Shown: positions 8,401 to 11,511 of the stretch, one piece after another | Numbering within the stretch: position 1 is the stretch's first letter | Layout of the letters: every line of letters starts with the position of its first letter | Assembly (NCBI GenBank): GCA_902500695.1 | Contig: CABVRQ010000104.1 | Coordinates: 1-11,511, forward strand | DNA length: 11,511 nucleotides | Direction of reading: 5' to 3' | From: an uncultured Nitrospira sp. | Lineage (GTDB): Bacteria > Nitrospirota > Nitrospiria > Nitrospirales > UBA8639 | Made by a program: the position numbers and the translations under genes | Notes under the pieces: generated by a model | What the model was told of the DNA's origin: nothing | Database searches by the model: none | Seen by the model: only the letters and a program-made list of their open reading frames with translations

Positions 8401-10380
8401 CACGGAGGTTTCGGGACGATGATCGTCGAACCGTGGGGCTCGACCTATCACGATCCTAAAACGGGGGAACCGATCCGAAGCGGACCTGTGGCCGATATCC
8501 GGACGACCGAGCCGATCGGGTATGGGGTGAACGGGAGTTTCCGTGAACTGATGGTGCAATTGAACGACAGCGTGCCGCATTCCGTTAACATCGTCACCGC
8601 AGGCAATCCTCCAGGCCAGCCGATTGAGGTCGCGCTGGAAGCGGGAAAGACCATCTCATTCCCCATGCCTGAACACATTCCCATGACACCGATGCCGTTC
8701 CTCAATGGGGGAACCCACACTACCGGTGGCAGTTTTAATTTCCGGGCCGAACCGATCGCGGCCAGACTCAAGGCCAACCCGGATTTCTCGAACATTTTCA
8801 ATAGCCATGTTCATGGGGATCCCTATACGCCAATGGTCAGGGCGTATCTCGGGGATACGGTCGTGTTCCGGCTGTTGGAGACCATGACGAACGAATCGAT
8901 GGTGTGGACGTTGTCAGGGCATACCTTTCTGACCGAGCGGTATGCCGGTGACGCCAACCGGAAAAATTCCATCCACATTGGTATCGCAGAGCGATACGAT
9001 CTCGTCGTTCCGCAGGCAGGTGGGCCCCGGCTCCAGCCGGGTGACTACATCCATTTTAACGGACGTTCTTCAAAGTTCTCGGAAGGAGCCTGGGGTATTT
9101 TACGCGTCTTGGATAAGGAGGTGCCTGATCTTCAAAAGCTGCCGGCAGGCTATTCCGGTCGTAATGAAATTTCGACGCCTGGGCCGGTCTGTCCTTCCGA
9201 GGCACCGGTCAAGTCTTTTAATGTTGTGGCGATGGATTTTCCTTCCATGAATTTCAACAGGAAGGCACCCGAAGCCGTAGAGGTCGATTTCGAACGGAAC
9301 ATTCTGCTCCAAAATCCGGAGGGAAAAATATATGTGCTGGAAGAAGATGTTGCGAAGACGGCCAGTGGCATTCAACCGATGCCGCTGACTCTGAGAGCCA
9401 ATGTGGGCGACTGTCTCAAGATTCAACTGACGAATCACATGCAGGAAAGCCGCGCCTCGTTCTCCGCGCTTTCCCTCGCCTTCGATCCTAAGGATTCGTT
9501 GGGCGCCAACGTCGGGCAGAATCCAGGCGATCAAACGGTTGCGCCTGGAGAGAGCCGGACGTATACCTATTACGCCGACCCGTTTTTAGGAGAGATTGCT
9601 TCGTTGGTATGGGACTGGGGCAATGTCATGCTCAATCCTCGGAACGGGCTTTACGGCGCGATCATTATCGGGCCGAAGGGCGCGACGTATCGTGACCCCA
9701 AAACAGGTGCGGATATATCCAATAAAAATAGTTGGATTGCCGACGTGATCGTGGACCAGACGGTGACTGGATATGAAGACCGACCAAATTATCGGGATGC
9801 GGCCTTGTTCTTCCAGGACGAGGACAACATCATCGGTACGAGCTTCATGCCTTACGTGCAGAACGTGGCTGGGTTGATCGGGGTCAACTATCGAGCGGAA
9901 CCGTATTTGTTCCGTGAGGAACAGGGATGTACTTTGGATAGGATATTCCAGCCGTGTTCTGAGGAAAACCCGGAAGACCCCATCACGCCGATCATCCAGG
10001 CCCATGCCGGTGATCCCGTTCGCATTCATGTCTTCGGGGCCAGTAATGAACAAAATGGAATGTTCGGCGTTGAAAGTCATGAATGGCCCATCGAACCATT
10101 CATGCGAGGAGCCGATCAAATCAACGTCGTGGAGTTTTCGGGGTCAGAAGCGTTGGATGCCTTCATTCCAGCCGCAGGCGGACCCTATCAACGTACCGGG
10201 GATTACGTCTGGAGCAACCAGCGTTTGCCGTATTCCCAATCAGGGCAATGGGGATATTTACGCGTACTGCCAGGGAGTGATCAACGAATCCTGTCATTGG
10301 ATGGTGGGGCTCCCGGCGTTAAAGAAGCCAAGTTGCCCAACGAAGAAGTGGTCCATATTAAACCCGTCGGATTAAAATGA
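5500..10380 (+). CDS. Giant exported six-cupredoxin-domain multicopper oxidase, MofA/MnxG-like (candidate Mn(II) oxidase)
   Basis: Multicopper oxidases take electrons at a type 1 copper and reduce O2 to water at a trinuclear centre. This 1626-aa protein has a Sec signal (residues 1-30, likely cut after VVGHA). A His-containing helical segment spans 31-141. Three homologous two-cupredoxin units follow at about 142-544, 735-1204 and 1231-1590, with a 190-residue linker between units 1 and 2. All expected copper motifs are present: HxxHxH at 449-454 (HSHHPH); HCHxxxHxxxxM at 525-536, with C526, H531 and M536 as type 1 ligands; HWH at 826-828; HDH at 957-959. Their order (3, 4, 1, 2) is permuted relative to laccases, as I recall for MofA and MnxG. 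The length is close to Leptothrix MofA (about 1660 aa). Fe(II), Cu(I) or organic substrates are alternatives. The oxidase identity is near certain; Mn as substrate is inference. The gene has its own leader, and a cupredoxin gene follows. Confidence 0.95.
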   Translation: MLSGKKVYGAVKVFVVCAGTVLMMSVVGHAGEEIHYETNSHSDHNVAAASGKTNGWIERLKGQTIVEDSIEGNPDRAAKVDRQHERLMSKMGHQMQADLKLVEGSGAYDTATMLHQYGAGPADYLLASDHEIEPVSGQPGLCPAGVPEKHYDISAIDVEITLNRWLDYYVGYMYVLTENIEKVREEEAANAAAREKEGYDPGAVETGLQNNWIQPLVIRGNQGDCVRFTLRNELITGEGASLQIGGSSMMMSATGQPATTTNPDAIALEDKVVEMEWYIPPTMQEGGRQFHSYSNDRELTVMGLMGTFVVEPKGSTYLDPLGAGEPTPMTSGWQAIIKNGTGPDFREFVLIYHEVGDEAFRPVNKHGDFIPQRDPVTDVYRPVARALNYRSEPFGVDNMQTQHEYFGFEDESMAYSAYTFGDPATTVPRSYLGDPAKFRLVHGGSEVFHSHHPHGGSIRWPRSPRAIDEMPLWHTAKNGPVKYPVVRTKTDRVDVEVIGPSEAVDLETECGSGLCQQLAGDFLFHCHVAHHYIAGMWGYWRVYNTIQDGALHNDTMPDLRELPDRKGRIKAGVTSDQLIDKKVDWFGKEFKIIEKGTTDWKANPAVVTVKDWVEMQLPPQGKPGHKDDEREQTLSYDATVLDWIWNGSRALTERENTIPNPRYQSPAPGERLPILFEPATGKIAWPHLRPHFGKRVPFSQNHNPSPWLEMIHLDDDGQMSSYPAKPGENGRWSLCPANAGSKKFNVHFIKTPMLVADKQGDEPAIIDPDGTIYVLHEEEEEVRKNNDKRHPLVVRSNVYDCVDWMLTNEWLDDDNFNMHASKINTHWHFMQFDNQSSDGVITGFSYEQSVRPFTMMEKTTDKGLPLPMNTVFTKPGKKGDLTITVKNAAQYHPKNEILIGADNVKDNEIGRIKSIDGNQINLYRPLEHDHPVDDIVTVEFVRQRFWADADVGTVFWHDHAVGRVTWGHGGFGTMIVEPWGSTYHDPKTGEPIRSGPVADIRTTEPIGYGVNGSFRELMVQLNDSVPHSVNIVTAGNPPGQPIEVALEAGKTISFPMPEHIPMTPMPFLNGGTHTTGGSFNFRAEPIAARLKANPDFSNIFNSHVHGDPYTPMVRAYLGDTVVFRLLETMTNESMVWTLSGHTFLTERYAGDANRKNSIHIGIAERYDLVVPQAGGPRLQPGDYIHFNGRSSKFSEGAWGILRVLDKEVPDLQKLPAGYSGRNEISTPGPVCPSEAPVKSFNVVAMDFPSMNFNRKAPEAVEVDFERNILLQNPEGKIYVLEEDVAKTASGIQPMPLTLRANVGDCLKIQLTNHMQESRASFSALSLAFDPKDSLGANVGQNPGDQTVAPGESRTYTYYADPFLGEIASLVWDWGNVMLNPRNGLYGAIIIGPKGATYRDPKTGADISNKNSWIADVIVDQTVTGYEDRPNYRDAALFFQDEDNIIGTSFMPYVQNVAGLIGVNYRAEPYLFREEQGCTLDRIFQPCSEENPEDPITPIIQAHAGDPVRIHVFGASNEQNGMFGVESHEWPIEPFMRGADQINVVEFSGSEALDAFIPAAGGPYQRTGDYVWSNQRLPYSQSGQWGYLRVLPGSDQRILSLDGGAPGVKEAKLPNEEVVHIKPVGLK
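5923..7131 (+). repeat. Oxidase unit 1 (residues 142-544): carries motifs 3 and 4 with the type 1 copper
   Basis: First of three protein-level repeats. It starts at C142 (CPAGVPEKHYD), with GDC ending at C225. It then has GTFVVEPKGSTYLDP from 306, NYRSEPF, YLGDPAKFRLV, the HSHHPH triad at 449-454, and HCH at 525-527 leading to H531 and M536, closing with GMWGYWRV. Its first cupredoxin domain no longer has a full copper motif: H291-S-Y293 stands where the active unit has HDH. A helical, charged insertion with an EKVREEE run lies between the start and the GDC. Confidence 0.85.
7132..7701 (+). other. Oxidase inter-unit linker (residues 545-734)
   Basis: About 190 residues that do not fit the three-unit pattern. 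It starts with PDLRELPD, which recurs as PDLQKLPAG in the much shorter 26-residue link between units 2 and 3. It goes on with KVDWFGKEFKIIEKGTTDW, APGERLPILFEPATGKIAWP and an acidic HLDDDGQ at 712-718. It is mostly charged and aromatic, with no Cys and no recognisable copper motif. It joins the two units that must come together to form the trinuclear site, so it may shape the substrate channel. Confidence 0.6.
7702..9111 (+). repeat. Oxidase unit 2 (residues 735-1204): carries motifs 1 and 2
   Basis: Begins at C735 (CPANAGSKKFNV), then IYVLHEEEEEVRK (an acidic run at 777-781) and YDC ending at C801. The first cupredoxin domain holds HWH at 826-828 and HDH at 957-959, then GTMIVEPWGSTYHDPKTG. 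The second domain is copper-free: VWTLSGHTF at about 1135-1143 replaces the HxxHxH triad, and HFNGRSSKFSEGAWG replaces the HCH...GM motif before GILRVL. Confidence 0.85.
9190..10269 (+). repeat. Oxidase unit 3 (residues 1231-1590): copper-free structural repeat
   Basis: Begins at C1231 (CPSEAPVKSFNVVAMD), with IYVLEED, GDC ending at C1305, GAIIIGPKGATYRDPKTG from 1386, NYRAEPY, and GYLRVLPG at the end. The positions that align with HWH are S1322 and L1324. W1371-D-W1373 stands where unit 2 has HDH. GMFGVESHEW replaces the HxxHxH triad, and SNQRLPYSQSGQWG replaces the HCH...GM motif. It presumably closes the ring of six domains, as the non-copper domains do in ceruloplasmin-like folds. Confidence 0.85.
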
Positions 10381-10409
10381 ACCGGCATGGTTTTTAGTTG
10401 ACGGGTTTA
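10359..10409 (+). terminator. Long stem-loop spanning the oxidase stop codon
   Basis: TAAACCCGTC (10359-10368) and GACGGGTTTA (10400-10409) are perfect 10-bp reverse complements. A small inner AACC-GGCAT-GGTT hairpin at 10380-10392 is followed by TTTTTA. Part of the stem lies in the last codons. It may be a weak terminator or an mRNA-protecting structure; it lacks the usual strong GC stem directly before a T-run. Confidence 0.4.
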
Positions 10410-10412
10410 GGA

Positions 10413-10441
10413 ACGGGGAAGTCGATACGCGGCTTCCCCGT
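10413..10441 (+). terminator. Stem-loop between the oxidase and the cupredoxin gene
   Basis: ACGGGGAAGTC and GGCTTCCCCGT pair over 11 bp (one G-T wobble) around a 7-base loop. The stem is stable and GC-rich, but no T-run follows, so it is either a Rho-assisted or partial terminator or an intercistronic stabiliser. It lies 33 bases after the oxidase stop and 68 before the next start, so the two genes may share a transcript with different mRNA levels. Confidence 0.5.
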
Positions 10442-10509
10442 GCTGGTCACAACCCGATAAGACAAGATGGTGAGAAATTTTTTGAATTATTATGCCGGCG
10501 GAGGAATAA

Positions 10510-11433
10510 ATGAAAAGCACGGTGGTACAAATGATTGGGGTGACTTTGGGTGTCCTGGGAATGTGGGCCAGCCCCGTGTGGGCCTATGAAGAAAGCCAGG
10601 TCAAGCAAGGGGGAACGATTCGTGGGCAGGTGACGTTAGCTGGAGGGATGCCTAAAGCCATGGCCTTTAACTTGGTGACGATTCCAGATCCGGTTTTTTG
10701 CGGGCGAATTTCAACCGGAACAGGATGGCGCATTGTTGAAGATTTTATACTTGGATCTCAGGGCTCGCTGAAGGACGCGATAGTGATGCTTAAGGGTATT
10801 GAAAAAGGGAAACCTTTTGAGTTGCCAAAAGTGACAATCGAAGCGAAGGATTGTGATTTCCTCCCATTTGTGAATGTTTTACGGGATCAGGATGAACTGA
10901 CGGTCATTAATATGGATCCAGTGGAACATGACATCCAGGGATATGAGACTGCTCGTGATCGTGGTGCGAGGGTCTTGTTTAATCGTCCTCTTCCAATGAA
11001 TCCATTTCATAATATACTGGATTTAATCAATAGGCATGATCATTTACCTGGCAAGCCAATGATCGAAAAAATTCATTTGCAGAAGGACCGGAATATCTTT
11101 GTGATGCAATGCGGATTTCACCCCTATATGTTTTCTTGGGGAGTGGTGGTTGACAATCCCTATTATGCGATTACCACCGAGGATGGTCGATTTGAGATAT
11201 CCGATATTCCTCCAGGAGGCTATACGTTATCGGTCTGGCATGCCGGAATGAAAAAATACTTAAACCGTGAAGTGACGATTGAACCGAATGGGACCATTTC
11301 AGTGAATTTTGAATATCAATCGCCTGTGGGTCGCCGAAGTGTTCATGAAATTCAAGAAAACCCCCACTTCGGATTGGGACTCTTAGGGGAAGAAGTCATC
11401 ATTCCTTCACTTCGTCTACAACATTCCTCATGA
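10510..11433 (+). CDS. Exported cupredoxin-like protein with C-terminal carboxypeptidase-regulatory-like domain
   Basis: 307 aa with a Sec signal (residues 1-26, cut after PVWA). The mature protein starts with a beta region typical of periplasmic plastocyanin-like proteins (GGTIRGQVTLAGGMPKA, C64, D114-C115). A type 1 copper-like site follows: H140 in DPVEHDI, and C201, H204 and M207 in CGFHPYM. A carboxypeptidase-regulatory-like fold is seen at about 218-272 (YYAITTEDGRFEISDIPPGG, then YTLSVWHAG). The His often found after the DC motif is Phe120 here. GGAGG lies 5 bases before the ATG. It follows the oxidase by 129 bases on the same strand and is visibly more AT-rich. No function is proven for this family; electron transfer to or from the oxidase, or copper delivery, is inferred from the site and the context. 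The last residues after NPHFGLGLLG look poorly conserved. Confidence 0.85.
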   Translation: MKSTVVQMIGVTLGVLGMWASPVWAYEESQVKQGGTIRGQVTLAGGMPKAMAFNLVTIPDPVFCGRISTGTGWRIVEDFILGSQGSLKDAIVMLKGIEKGKPFELPKVTIEAKDCDFLPFVNVLRDQDELTVINMDPVEHDIQGYETARDRGARVLFNRPLPMNPFHNILDLINRHDHLPGKPMIEKIHLQKDRNIFVMQCGFHPYMFSWGVVVDNPYYAITTEDGRFEISDIPPGGYTLSVWHAGMKKYLNREVTIEPNGTISVNFEYQSPVGRRSVHEIQENPHFGLGLLGEEVIIPSLRLQHSS

Positions 11434-11511
11434 CAAATTCGATGAAAAGATCATCACAGAGGTTAGCGAGCTGGTCCTGTTTCTGAGAACCGGAAACTTT
11501 TGAGCTGAGTC
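11434..11511 (+). other. Short 3' flank, no complete gene
   Basis: Only 78 bases remain after the cupredoxin stop. A +1 frame overlapping the end of that gene reads FVYNIPHDKFDEKII and then TEVSELVLFLRTGNF before a stop at 11501-11503. It resembles coding sequence but has no start codon. An 18-codon ATG frame from 11430 looks meaningless. No terminator is seen. Confidence 0.4.

Noticed and set aside
1..11511. CRISPR arrays, insertion sequences, tRNA or rRNA genes, CxxCH haem sites
   Set aside because: No regularly spaced direct repeats, transposase motifs, terminal inverted repeats with target duplications, tRNA-like cloverleaf or haem motif was seen on reading the window.

Overview
The window most resembles a chromosomal segment from a Nitrospira-like bacterium (phylum Nitrospirota). 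That placement is an inference. It rests on the remnant of a NirC-type formate/nitrite transporter, whose surviving ends resemble what I remember of Nitrospira nitrite channels, and on the general style of the genes. All intact genes lie on the + strand.

Positions 22-4883 form a compact gene block. It opens with a broken FNT-family (formate/nitrite) channel gene (22-536) that has lost its central third and its reading frame. A three-gene export operon follows: an EmrB-like MFS permease (576-2177), a NodT-type outer-membrane channel lipoprotein (2174-3685, sharing 4 bases with the permease) and an EmrA-like periplasmic adaptor (3690-4883). Together these three would build a complete inner membrane-periplasm-outer membrane pump of the EmrAB-TolC type.

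Positions 4884-5499 hold no convincing gene. The stretch contains three short inverted repeats and the leader of the next gene, which ends in a strong Shine-Dalgarno.

Positions 5500-10380 encode one very large exported multicopper oxidase (1626 aa) of the MofA/MnxG kind, a family linked to Mn(II) oxidation. It consists of three tandem two-cupredoxin units. The copper motifs occur in the order 3, 4, 1, 2, so the active centre is predicted at the junction of unit 1 and unit 2. The other sites have lost their copper ligands. Two hairpins follow its stop codon.

Positions 10510-11433 encode an exported protein with a cupredoxin-like copper site fused to a carboxypeptidase-regulatory-like beta domain. 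It is a plausible electron-transfer or copper partner of the oxidase.

The most interesting element is the oxidase and cupredoxin pair, a candidate extracytoplasmic metal-oxidation module in a nitrifier-like genome.
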